The notes: generated from the sequence alone by a model not told the origin. Positions 1 to 4,882 are shown, counted from the first letter of the stretch. The stretch: 5,085 bases of DNA from Candidatus Bathyarchaeota archaeon (GCA_020356305.1 CP070636.1:576086-581170), one strand, 5' to 3'. Numbers and translations are program-made.

Positions 1-121
1 CACTCGTTGTGCTAGCTACCACAACCTTGATGCCTTCCCTCTCCAAAATGGTTTTTGGCGCTTCAAATTCTTCATCTCTAAACTCTTTAGGAGCAATTAT
101 TATCAAGACCTTCTTTTCCAC
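1..121 (-). CDS. DJ-1/PfpI family protein, N-terminal fragment (cut by window edge)
   Basis: Reading the minus strand from a GTG at 121-119 gives 40 codons with no stop before the window edge. The peptide begins MEKKVLIIIAPKEFRDEEFE and goes on to a second hydrophobic strand (residues 31-36, IKVVVA) and then STTS. That is the opening beta-alpha-beta of the DJ-1/PfpI (class I glutamine amidotransferase-like) fold; the 'FRDEEF' segment (residues 14-19) sits where the family carries its conserved active-site Glu. The nucleophilic Cys lies further on and is outside the window. An in-frame TAG directly precedes the GTG, so it is the earliest possible start. A GAGG lies 13 nt upstream (plus 135-138), rather far for a Shine-Dalgarno. 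Family members include deglycases/glyoxalase III-type enzymes, chaperones and peptidases; the exact activity cannot be decided here. It is divergent from larA. Confidence 0.8.
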   Translation of the reverse strand, partial: MEKKVLIIIAPKEFRDEEFEAPKTILEREGIKVVVASTTS

Positions 122-243
122 CTATCATCAACTTCCTCTTACCCTTCCTATCTCAAGTTTATTGTGGATTGAGTTTTAAAGGACTTGTGCTGTCCGTTAC
201 GTTTAAATGAAGCTCGTGGAAATCATGTAGGAAGGGTATTCAA
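122..243. promoter_or_regulatory. Divergent promoter region between the DJ-1/PfpI gene and larA
   Basis: This 122-bp non-coding gap must carry the promoters of both divergent genes. Two TATA-box-like elements are visible: TTTTAAA at 174-180 and TTTAAAT at 202-208. Both contain the symmetric core TTTAAA and so can be read on either strand. With the usual archaeal spacing of about 25 nt, the 202-208 box would start larA transcription near 230, and the 174-180 box read on the minus strand would start the DJ-1/PfpI mRNA near 150. The larA Shine-Dalgarno AGGAAGGG (229-236) is 7 nt before its ATG. Box assignments are by eye; which box serves which gene is inference. Confidence 0.5.
140..238. repeat. 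Perfect 11-bp inverted repeat flanking the divergent promoters
   Basis: TACCCTTCCTA at 140-150 is the exact reverse complement of TAGGAAGGGTA at 228-238. The arms are 77 nt apart and enclose both TTTAAA boxes. The right arm overlaps the larA Shine-Dalgarno, so part of its sequence has another explanation, but the left arm ends about 20 nt upstream of the minus-strand GTG and is too far to be its ribosome site. The arrangement would suit a regulator binding two sites to control both genes, or simply two copies of a purine-rich leader element. No regulator is identified. Confidence 0.5.
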
Positions 244-1515
244 ATGGTTGATGTGTGGGTTCCTTACGGCGAAACTGAAGTTTGCGCCAGAATTCCCACC
301 AGAAACTTCTTGGGCACCATTGACCCAAGGGAAAAACCCGGTGTAGCAGATGCTCGGGCCGAGGTTGAAAGAGCTCTGAGAGAGCCTATTGGAACCAAAC
401 CATTGGATGCAATCGTAAAGCCTGATGACACGGTAGCTGTGGTGATAGACGATTCAACCCGAGCAACCCCAAGCTATATTATGGTTCCTCCTTTGCTAGA
501 CGAACTGAATCAGGCTGGTGTGAAAGACGAAAGCATCACGCTCATTTTCGGATGTGGTAGTCATCGTCCGGTAAAGAGAGATGAGATGACGAGGCTTGTG
601 GGCCAAGAGACTTTGGAACGAGTGAAAGTAGTGAATCACGACGCCAAATCTGAGGATCTAGTCTACCTCGGTAAAACAGCTAAGTTTGGAACCAAGGTGT
701 ATGTGAACAAAGTTTTCGCTCAAGCAAACGTGAAGATTCTAACTGGAGACGTGGAACTGCACTACTACGCCGGCTACGGGGGCGGGAGAAAAAGCATCTT
801 GCCCGCTGTTTCGAGTGTAGAAACCATTCAAAGCAATCACGCCATGCTCTTGAATTCCAAGGCTAGGACGGGAATGTTGGAGGGCAATCCTGTACACGAA
901 GACATGATGGAGGCAGCCAACCTGGCAAAGGTTGATTTCATCGTAAACATCGCTACCAACAGCAAGAACGAGTTGGTGAGGGCATTTGCTGGAGATCTGG
1001 AACAGGCTTTCTATGAAGGAGTAAAACTTGTAGATGAGATGTACAAAGTCCCAATTGGACGTAGGGCAGAGATTGTGGTTGTGAGTTCAGGTGGTCACCC
1101 CCTTGACATCAATCTTTATCAAGCTTACAAAGGAGTTGACAACGCGCTTGACGCAGTGAAGAGGGGAGGAGTCATAATTTTAGCGGCCGAGTGCCCTGAA
1201 GGGCATGGACACGACGTTTTCTACGAGTGGATGACAAAATTTAAGGACGTGAACCAGATGGAGAAGGAGATAAAGAGGCGCTTCCATCTCGGAGGGCACA
1301 AAGCTTACTACCTGCTTAAGGCCGCACAGAAAGCTGAGATTATCCTTGTTTCCGCCATGCCAGACTATTTGGCTCACAACGTGTTTAAGTTAAGAACGGC
1401 GAAGGCGATTAACGATGGGTTACGTGACGCTTTTAACATCACTGGAAAGAATGCGAGGGTTTGGGCTATCCCCCATGGAAACATGACGTTTCCCGTTTTC
1501 AAGGCTGTAGAATAA
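244..1515 (+). CDS. larA: LarA-family nickel-pincer (NPN) 2-hydroxyacid racemase
   Basis: The 423-aa product matches the LarA lactate racemase family in length (Lactiplantibacillus plantarum LarA is about 424 aa) and in the order of its motifs. LarA interconverts D- and L-2-hydroxyacids using a nickel pincer nucleotide cofactor. Visible residues are D70 and R73 in DDSTRATP, H107 in GCGSHRP, H173 in GDVELHYYAGYGGGRK, K183 in the same stretch and H199 in SNHAML. They fall one position before the L. plantarum H108, H174, K184 and H200 that act in catalysis, cofactor attachment and nickel binding. A GGHPLDINLYQAYKGVDNA block (283-301) marks the C-terminal domain. No signal peptide or membrane segment is seen, so it should be cytosolic. 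An in-frame TGA at 208-210 and no start codon between it and the ATG support this start; AGGAAGGG lies 7 nt upstream. The cofactor genes larB, larC and larE are not in the window. The family also contains malate, phenyllactate and hydroxyglutarate racemases, so lactate as substrate is not proven. Confidence 0.88.
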   Translation: MVDVWVPYGETEVCARIPTRNFLGTIDPREKPGVADARAEVERALREPIGTKPLDAIVKPDDTVAVVIDDSTRATPSYIMVPPLLDELNQAGVKDESITLIFGCGSHRPVKRDEMTRLVGQETLERVKVVNHDAKSEDLVYLGKTAKFGTKVYVNKVFAQANVKILTGDVELHYYAGYGGGRKSILPAVSSVETIQSNHAMLLNSKARTGMLEGNPVHEDMMEAANLAKVDFIVNIATNSKNELVRAFAGDLEQAFYEGVKLVDEMYKVPIGRRAEIVVVSSGGHPLDINLYQAYKGVDNALDAVKRGGVIILAAECPEGHGHDVFYEWMTKFKDVNQMEKEIKRRFHLGGHKAYYLLKAAQKAEIILVSAMPDYLAHNVFKLRTAKAINDGLRDAFNITGKNARVWAIPHGNMTFPVFKAVE

Positions 1516-1542
1516 CGGAGCAAAACACAGGCGGCTGGTTAG

Positions 1543-2031
1543 ATGGTGCAAACGACGTTTACATTGAGGCGATTTGACTCCTCGGATTTGGAGAAGGTCA
1601 TGCACATAAACCGTGTATGCCTCCCAGAGAACTACACGAGTCTCTTCTTCCTAGATTTGTACAAGCGCTTTCCTGAGACGTTCCTAGTTGCAGAGCATAA
1701 CGAAGACGTAGCGGGGTACGTCATGTGTCGAATCGAAACAGGACTACTCGGATTCGGGATAGGCATCAGAAAGAAGGGACATGTAATCTCTATTGCGGTT
1801 TTGCCAGAACATCAGCGTCAAGGTATTGGACAGGCTTTGATGCAGGAAGCTATGAGGTCCATGCTAAGCTACAATGCAAAAGAGTGCGTTCTGGAGGTTC
1901 GAGCAAGCAACGAGCCAGCAGTAAGGCTCTACAAGAAAATGGAGTTTGAAATCAGGCGGACGCTGCGGGGATATTACTCCGATGGAGAAGATGCATACCT
2001 CATGGCAAGAAGACTGCCCTTCAAACCCTAG
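1543..2031 (+). CDS. ard1: Archaeal Ard1/NatA-type (RimI-like) N-terminal acetyltransferase
   Basis: The 162-aa product is a single GNAT domain that transfers acetyl from acetyl-CoA to the alpha-amino group of protein N-termini, in the cytosol on nascent chains. The pattern follows archaeal Ard1: LRRFDSSDLEKVMHINR (8-24), the substrate-loop signature LPENY (27-31), strand beta4 HVISIAVLPEHQRQGIG (80-96) with the acetyl-CoA loop Q91-R-Q-G94-I-G96, EVRASNEPAVRLYKKMEFE (118-136), and the C-terminal substrate motif YYSDGEDAYLMAR (144-156). Length is close to Sulfolobus Ard1. An in-frame TAG (1540-1542) touches the ATG, so no longer start is possible. No good Shine-Dalgarno is seen (GGCGG at 1530-1534 is only approximate; GGAG at 1517-1520 is too far). 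The gene lies 27 nt after larA on the same strand, so translation may depend on transcription or coupling from larA. RimI-type ribosomal protein acetylation is the alternative role. Confidence 0.88.
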   Translation: MVQTTFTLRRFDSSDLEKVMHINRVCLPENYTSLFFLDLYKRFPETFLVAEHNEDVAGYVMCRIETGLLGFGIGIRKKGHVISIAVLPEHQRQGIGQALMQEAMRSMLSYNAKECVLEVRASNEPAVRLYKKMEFEIRRTLRGYYSDGEDAYLMARRLPFKP

Positions 2032-2158
2032 TTTTGCAGCACATCGTCTCTTTACCATCCAAAAGTGGAGTTTACCCAATTTCCTGTTCAGGCTAGATCG
2101 ATAGAATCAAGAGACCGAAGACCTGTGTACCGACAGAATTATTGCGGAGGTATAGGCT

Positions 2159-2239
2159 ATGTGGTTTCTCCAGAGAAAAGCTTCAAAACAACCCAACGGT
2201 TGCTGCATCTCAAAACCGAGGAATGGAGTATTTATCTGA
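2159..2239 (+). CDS. Candidate 26-codon micro-ORF with ideal Shine-Dalgarno
   Basis: GGAGGT at 2146-2151 stands 7 nt before an ATG at 2159; the frame runs 26 codons to a TGA at 2237-2239. The peptide begins MWFLQRKASKQPNG, has a Cys-Cys pair at residues 15-16, is basic in its first 21 residues and ends hydrophobic (VFI). I recognise no family. The Shine-Dalgarno is a better match to the archaeal 16S tail than those of the full-length genes around it, which is why it is listed; length and lack of homology argue for caution. It ends 28 nt before elp3, so it could be a leader peptide, a free microprotein, or chance. Confidence 0.28.
   Translation: MWFLQRKASKQPNGCCISKPRNGVFI
2231..2237 (+). promoter_or_regulatory. 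Weak TATA-like box upstream of elp3
   Basis: TTTATCT, within TATTTATCTG (2229-2238), is the best TATA-like string before elp3. With usual archaeal spacing it would start transcription near 2258-2261, leaving a leader of 7-10 nt. That suits the absence of a Shine-Dalgarno before the elp3 ATG, implying leaderless or near-leaderless translation. The box departs from the TTTATATA-like consensus and no clear BRE purines precede it. Confidence 0.3.
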
Positions 2240-2267
2240 AAGCACAACGCAATTCTAACCGAACCAT

Positions 2268-3950
2268 ATGAACAAAACAGCCTACAGAGAAATCATCCAA
2301 CATTTAATGAAGATCCCTAACCCGACAAAACAAGACGTAAACCTAATCAAAACAAAAATAGCCTGCAGATACAACCTGAAAAAGGTGCCGCCCAACTCAA
2401 AAGTAATACGCCACCTCCAAGCCCATGAAAAAACTAAGCTTCTACCAGTCCTTCGCAGAAAAGCGGTTCGGACAATCTCCGGAGTCACAGTAGTGGCCGT
2501 GATGACCAAACCTTGGCCATGCCCCCAAAAGACTCCATGTGCATACTGTCCAGGTGGTCCACCTTACGGAGTTCCCCAAAGCTATACAGGACATGAACCA
2601 GCAACCATGAGAGGAATGCAAAGCAGATTCAACCCCTATAGGCAAGTTAGAAGTCGTGTCAAACAACTACAAGCGATCGGACATATGGTGGACAAAGTAG
2701 AGCTGATCGTGATGGGTGGAACCTTCCCCAGCATGCCCCGTGACTATCAGGAACGGTTTATTTGGCGTTGCTTGGATGCTCTCACTGAGAGAAAGTCTAA
2801 GTCGCTGCAAGAAGCCAAGACAGGTGCTCAGACAAGTCAAATTCGCAATGTAGGCATTACCGTAGAGACACGCCCCGATTGGGCTAGGGAAAACCACGTG
2901 GATCATATGTTGTCTATGGGCATAACTCGCGTGGAACTGGGTGTGCAAAACCTTTACGATGATGTTTATGAGCAAGTCGGTCGGAGACACACTGTACAGA
3001 ATGTGGTTGAAGCCACACGTATATTGAAGGACGCTGGACTAAAGGTGGCCTACCACCTTATGCCGGGGCTTCCTGGTTCATGCTTTGAGCGCGACCTAAA
3101 CGCATTTCGGAGGATCTTCACCGATTGCAGCTTTAAGCCTGACATGATTAAGATTTATCCGTGCCTTGTTCTCAAGGGAACAAAAGCCTATGAGTGGTGG
3201 CGTCAGGAGAAGTATCAGCCTTACACCACTGGGGAAGCAGCTCAACTTATTCTGGAGGTGAAGAAGATGATTCCTCGTTGGGTACGAATCATGAGGATTC
3301 AGAGGGATATTCCCGCGTTTCTAATTGAGGCTGGGGTGAATAGGGGCAATCTAAGACAGATGATTTTGCGGAGCCTTGAGGAGCAGAATATGAGGTGTCG
3401 ATGCATTCGATGTCGTGAAGTTGGGCATCGTTGGCTGAAAAATGGAGTTGAACCCGATCCCAGCAACATACAAGTGATGACCATTAAAGAGAAGGCCTCG
3501 GAAGGAGAAGACATTTTTCTCTCTGTAGAAGATTCAATCAACGACATCCTCATTGGCTATCTCAGGCTTCGGATTCCTTCAGAAAAAGCACATAGACCTG
3601 AAGTACTTTCTGGCATAACATCGATTGTTCGTGAACTCCACGTTTACGGTCCTTTGGTTCCAGTTGGAAAGCGCATGGCGAAAGCATGGCAACATAAGGG
3701 TTACGGTGACCTTCTTTTGCTGGAAGCCGAGCGGATATCCCTGCAGGAATATGACCGAAAAAAGATAATCGTTACCAGTGGGCTAGGTACAAAGCAATAT
3801 TACAAAAAGGTTGGTTACGATCATGATGGTCCATACGTCTCCAAAATGCTGAAGGAGGGATCATCCGAAACTGCTCGCGTTGCTTCTCGCGCACATCTAA
3901 TTGGCTTACGTAACACAGTTCCTAAAGGTTTAAGAAAGAGTGATCCTTAA
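2268..3950 (+). CDS. elp3: Elp3, tRNA wobble-uridine (cm5U34) carboxymethyltransferase
   Basis: The 560-aa product is a full archaeal Elp3, the radical-SAM/acetyltransferase enzyme that starts cm5U34 formation in tRNA using acetyl-CoA and SAM; in archaea it acts without other Elongator subunits. The order is a basic tRNA-binding N-terminus (1-80), the radical SAM core with Fe-S cysteines C85, C91 and C94 followed by PGGPPYGVPQSYTGHEPATMR (95-115), GITVETRPD (196-204), RVELGVQN (221-228), AYHLMPGLPG (261-270), then a metal-binding linker CRCIRCREVGH (377-387), and the KAT domain with RELHVYGPLVPVG (455-467), the acetyl-CoA loop HKGYGDLLLLEAE (476-488) and GTKQYYKKVGYDHDGPYVSKML (507-528). An in-frame TAA at 2256-2258 makes the ATG the first start; no Shine-Dalgarno precedes it, suggesting leaderless translation. 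Oddities are one extra residue in the first cysteine spacing, a basic tail of about 32 residues after the usual end, and C-rich, G-poor DNA in the first 370 bp. Confidence 0.95.
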   Translation: MNKTAYREIIQHLMKIPNPTKQDVNLIKTKIACRYNLKKVPPNSKVIRHLQAHEKTKLLPVLRRKAVRTISGVTVVAVMTKPWPCPQKTPCAYCPGGPPYGVPQSYTGHEPATMRGMQSRFNPYRQVRSRVKQLQAIGHMVDKVELIVMGGTFPSMPRDYQERFIWRCLDALTERKSKSLQEAKTGAQTSQIRNVGITVETRPDWARENHVDHMLSMGITRVELGVQNLYDDVYEQVGRRHTVQNVVEATRILKDAGLKVAYHLMPGLPGSCFERDLNAFRRIFTDCSFKPDMIKIYPCLVLKGTKAYEWWRQEKYQPYTTGEAAQLILEVKKMIPRWVRIMRIQRDIPAFLIEAGVNRGNLRQMILRSLEEQNMRCRCIRCREVGHRWLKNGVEPDPSNIQVMTIKEKASEGEDIFLSVEDSINDILIGYLRLRIPSEKAHRPEVLSGITSIVRELHVYGPLVPVGKRMAKAWQHKGYGDLLLLEAERISLQEYDRKKIIVTSGLGTKQYYKKVGYDHDGPYVSKMLKEGSSETARVASRAHLIGLRNTVPKGLRKSDP

Positions 3951-3974
3951 TTCACTGAAGCATGAGGTGATCAT

Positions 3975-4154
3975 TTGGTCAATGTTGGCAAGGGAAGGTT
4001 ATTCAGGAGGGCTGACGGCAAATACTTGATTTATCTTCCCTTGGATTTGGCAACCGATTCTATGTTTCCATTTAAAACACAGACTTCAATAAGGGTCAAA
4101 GTGTCATTCAAGATTCGAGAAAAGAAACTCATTATCGAACCCCTAGCAGAGTGA
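3975..4154 (+). CDS. Small conserved-type beta-rich protein, AbrB/SpoVT-like
   Basis: A TTG start at 3975 gives 59 residues ending at TGA 4152-4154. GAGGTG (3964-3969) lies 5 nt upstream and an in-frame TGA at 3963-3965 rules out any longer start. The protein begins MVNVGKGRLFRRADGKYLIY; after it come LPLDLATDSMFPF (21-33), then RVKVSF (40-45), a basic turn REKK and a final strand LIIEPL. The succession of a strand, a 'xYLPxDL' turn-helix, another strand and a final IIEPL strand resembles the AbrB/MazE/SpoVT swapped-hairpin DNA-binding fold, which commonly ends in such a strand. It follows elp3 by only 24 nt and is probably co-transcribed. A transcription-factor or antitoxin-like role is inferred; no partner toxin is visible. 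Confidence is high that it is a gene, moderate for the fold. Confidence 0.72.
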   Translation: MVNVGKGRLFRRADGKYLIYLPLDLATDSMFPFKTQTSIRVKVSFKIREKKLIIEPLAE

Positions 4155-4284
4155 ACGCTATCAAGCACACGCATGCACAGCAATTTAGCTACTGTCCATT
4201 TGTGACCTGATGAATAATCTTTGTACAAGGTTTACACGCCTCACCGGCACCTGATTCTAATGAACTTCGACTTAACTCTGTCAA

Positions 4285-4304
4285 TTCTTTTTACGTACTT
4301 CTTC
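4285..4304 (+). terminator. Pyrimidine/T-rich tract, possible archaeal terminator of the elp3 unit
   Basis: The stretch TTCTTTTTACGTACTTCTTC has a T5 run at 4288-4292 and further T clusters. Archaeal RNA polymerase can stop at T-rich tracts without a hairpin. It lies about 130 nt after the last gene of the elp3 unit. There is no stem directly before it, and the second candidate at 4464-4490 is stronger. Confidence 0.25.
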
Positions 4305-4392
4305 TACTCCTGCATGTAGGGACATTTAGATCGTTTCTACATGTTCCTCCGTATTCTGCTTCACATTCATCACACTGACAACCACATACGCT
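4291..4392 (-). pseudogene. Antisense Cys-rich open frame lacking a start codon
   Basis: On the minus strand, 34 sense codons lie between TAA (4395-4393) and TAA (4293-4291) and encode a peptide that reads SVCGCQCDECEAEYGGTCRN at its start and has one further Cys nine residues later. There are six Cys at frame positions 3, 5, 7, 10, 18 and 27, a metal-ligand-like spacing (C-x-C-x-C-x2-C-x7-C-x8-C). No ATG, GTG or TTG occurs between the first stop and the Cys cluster, so it cannot be translated as an independent gene as it stands. It may be a frameshifted remnant of a metallothionein-like or zinc-binding peptide gene, or chance. Confidence 0.15.
4313..4343. repeat. 7-bp perfect inverted repeat (hairpin or protein site)
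   Basis: CATGTAG (4313-4319) and CTACATG (4337-4343) are perfect reverse complements with a 17-nt loop. As RNA the stem could extend by G-U pairs at both ends (4312/4344, 4320/4336, 4321/4335). The left arm also lies in a near-perfect 12-bp palindrome, CCTGCATGTAGG (4309-4320). The role is unknown. Confidence 0.35.
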
Positions 4393-4463
4393 TTAGGACC
4401 AGTAGAATCACTCTTCGTAAGATAGATCAGTTCGAAATAAAAAAGCTACACTTTCCAAATCAT

Positions 4464-4490
4464 GAGTTGTGAGCAACAACTCTTATTTTA
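4464..4490 (+). terminator. Hairpin plus T-rich tail, terminator-like
   Basis: GAGTTGT (4464-4470), a 5-nt loop GAGCA, and ACAACTC (4476-4482) form a perfect 7-bp stem, followed at once by TTATTTTA (4483-4490) and, 10 nt later, a T6 run (4501-4506). This is the layout of an intrinsic terminator read on the plus strand. An A6 run at 4439-4444 could give the minus strand a T tract too. The TTATTTTA string could alternatively be a TATA-like box for the RHH gene downstream, placing a start near 4512. Confidence 0.45.
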
Positions 4491-4517
4491 GTGTCCACCC
4501 TTTTTTCAGTAAAAAGC

Positions 4518-4558
4518 TGCGCGCCCCCCAAACAATCATGAAAACTATGGGTTGCGCA
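4518..4558 (+). promoter_or_regulatory. GC-rich imperfect inverted repeat directly before the RHH gene's Shine-Dalgarno
   Basis: TGCGCGCCCC (4518-4527) can pair with GGGTTGCGCA (4549-4558): eight Watson-Crick pairs, one G-U and one mismatch, around a 21-nt A-rich loop. It ends 1 nt before the GGGGAG ribosome site (4560-4565). The C6 run (4524-4529) could instead pair with the GGGG of that ribosome site. It may be an operator for the RHH product or a leader RNA structure affecting its translation; neither is shown. Confidence 0.4.
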
Positions 4559-4574
4559 AGGGGAGATTAAGCCT

Positions 4575-4739
4575 TTGGAACCAGAACAGACCGAGAAAAT
4601 TTCCAGGCGATTCTTAGATGTGGCTTTCGCCATAGACTACGAATTATGGGAGGAAGTCACAAAGAGGATGCGCGAGAAACAACTGACATTGTCCGAAACG
4701 GTAACCAATGCACTTAAGCACTATTTCAAGATAAAGTAG
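4575..4739 (+). CDS. Small ribbon-helix-helix-like (CopG/Arc-type) protein
   Basis: A TTG at 4575 opens a 54-codon frame ending at TAG 4737-4739. GGGGAG (4560-4565) is 9 nt upstream, and the in-frame TGA at 4539-4541 with no start codon in between fixes this start. After a polar N-terminus (1-12), a likely beta strand FLDVAFAI (13-20) is followed by helix A (YELWEEVTKRMREKQ, 22-36), the turn LTLSE, and helix B (SETVTNALKHYFK, 40-52). The strand, then 'LWEEVxxxxxxxxLTLSExVxxALxxY', is the usual signature of RHH DNA-binding proteins, which dimerise through the strand to read an operator. No toxin gene is adjacent, so a stand-alone regulator is likelier than an antitoxin. Palindromes lie on both sides of the gene (4518-4558 and 4801-4822), which would fit auto-regulation and control of gatD; this is inference. 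Confidence 0.7.
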   Translation: MEPEQTEKISRRFLDVAFAIDYELWEEVTKRMREKQLTLSETVTNALKHYFKIK

Positions 4740-4800
4740 AGCAACGATCAATTCAGATCTACCCAAGTGAAGCTAAACCGGCAAAAACACCGAACTGAGT

Positions 4801-4822
4801 TTTACATATTTAACAATGTAAA
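4801..4822. promoter_or_regulatory. Perfect 7-bp palindrome overlapping a TATA-like box upstream of gatD (operator candidate)
   Basis: TTTACAT (4801-4807) and ATGTAAA (4816-4822) are exact reverse complements separated by ATTTAACA. The 15-bp centre-to-centre spacing is compatible with a dimeric DNA-binding protein. The spacer contains TATTTAA (4807-4813), a TATA-like box that would start transcription near 4836, so a bound protein would block it, a common form of archaeal repression. The sequence is AT-rich, which raises the chance of coincidence. Confidence 0.42.
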
Positions 4823-4839
4823 CAGTGTGATCATAGACG

Positions 4840-4847
4840 TTATATTA
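4840..4847 (+). promoter_or_regulatory. TATA-like box for gatD
   Basis: TTATATTA is the closest match to the archaeal TATA consensus in the 143-bp gap before gatD. Standard spacing gives a start near 4868-4871, only about 12-15 nt before the TTG and at the edge of the GGAG ribosome site (4870-4873). The alternative box at 4807-4813 would leave a more ordinary leader of about 46 nt. Confidence 0.4.
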
Positions 4848-4882
4848 GTAGCGTTGCAGTATTAAAACCGGAGAAATAACGT

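Larger units (their letters stand above)
2032..2267 (+). other. Intergenic gap between ard1 and elp3
   Basis: This 236-bp stretch shows no recognisable protein, tRNA or strong hairpin. A 68-codon open frame beginning at 2065 crosses it but resembles nothing I know, has no ribosome-binding site and runs 4 nt into elp3, so I do not call it. The useful contents are a GGAGGT-led micro-ORF at 2159-2239 and a weak TATA-like box at 2231-2237, listed separately. No T-rich terminator follows ard1, so some read-through from larA-ard1 into elp3 is possible. Confidence 0.5.
4155..4559. other. Long intergenic region without a convincing gene
   Basis: No start-plus-Shine-Dalgarno ORF of plausible composition was found on either strand. 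A minus-strand frame of 65 codons at 4031-4228 overlaps the preceding small gene and looks like its shadow. What the region does hold is listed separately: a T-rich stretch near 4285-4304, an inverted repeat at 4313-4343, an antisense Cys-rich open frame without a start codon (4291-4392), a terminator-like hairpin (4464-4490) and a GC-rich imperfect inverted repeat ending at 4558. It separates the elp3 transcription unit from the RHH-gatD unit. Confidence 0.55.

Noticed and set aside
2065..2271. 68-codon plus-strand ORF between ard1 and elp3
   Set aside because: It has no ribosome-binding site and no recognisable sequence, and it overlaps the elp3 start by 4 nt; the in-gap micro-ORF at 2159 has far better initiation signals.
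2667..2990. 107-codon minus-strand ORF inside elp3
   Set aside because: It is a shadow of the strongly conserved Elp3 radical-SAM core on the other strand.
1543..3950. Ard1 and the Elp3 C-terminal domain as a duplicated GNAT pair
   Set aside because: They share only the generic acetyl-CoA loop; their other motifs belong to different GNAT families, so no recent duplication is indicated.
4031..4228. 65-codon minus-strand ORF opposite the AbrB-like gene
   Set aside because: It lies mostly over the well-supported plus-strand small gene, has no ribosome site, and resembles no protein.
4207..4254. Box C/D sRNA candidate (CTGATGA at 4207-4213, CTGA at 4251-4254)
   Set aside because: The C box lacks the leading purine, no D'/C' pair is visible between, and the flanks do not form a terminal stem.
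4364..4370. Perfect C-box-like GTGATGA on the minus strand
   Set aside because: No D box (CTGA) follows within about 60 nt, so no C/D RNA can be drawn.
4425..4442. GTTCGAAAT resembling a tRNA T-loop
   Set aside because: The flanking bases do not form a T stem and no acceptor, D or anticodon arm fits on either side.
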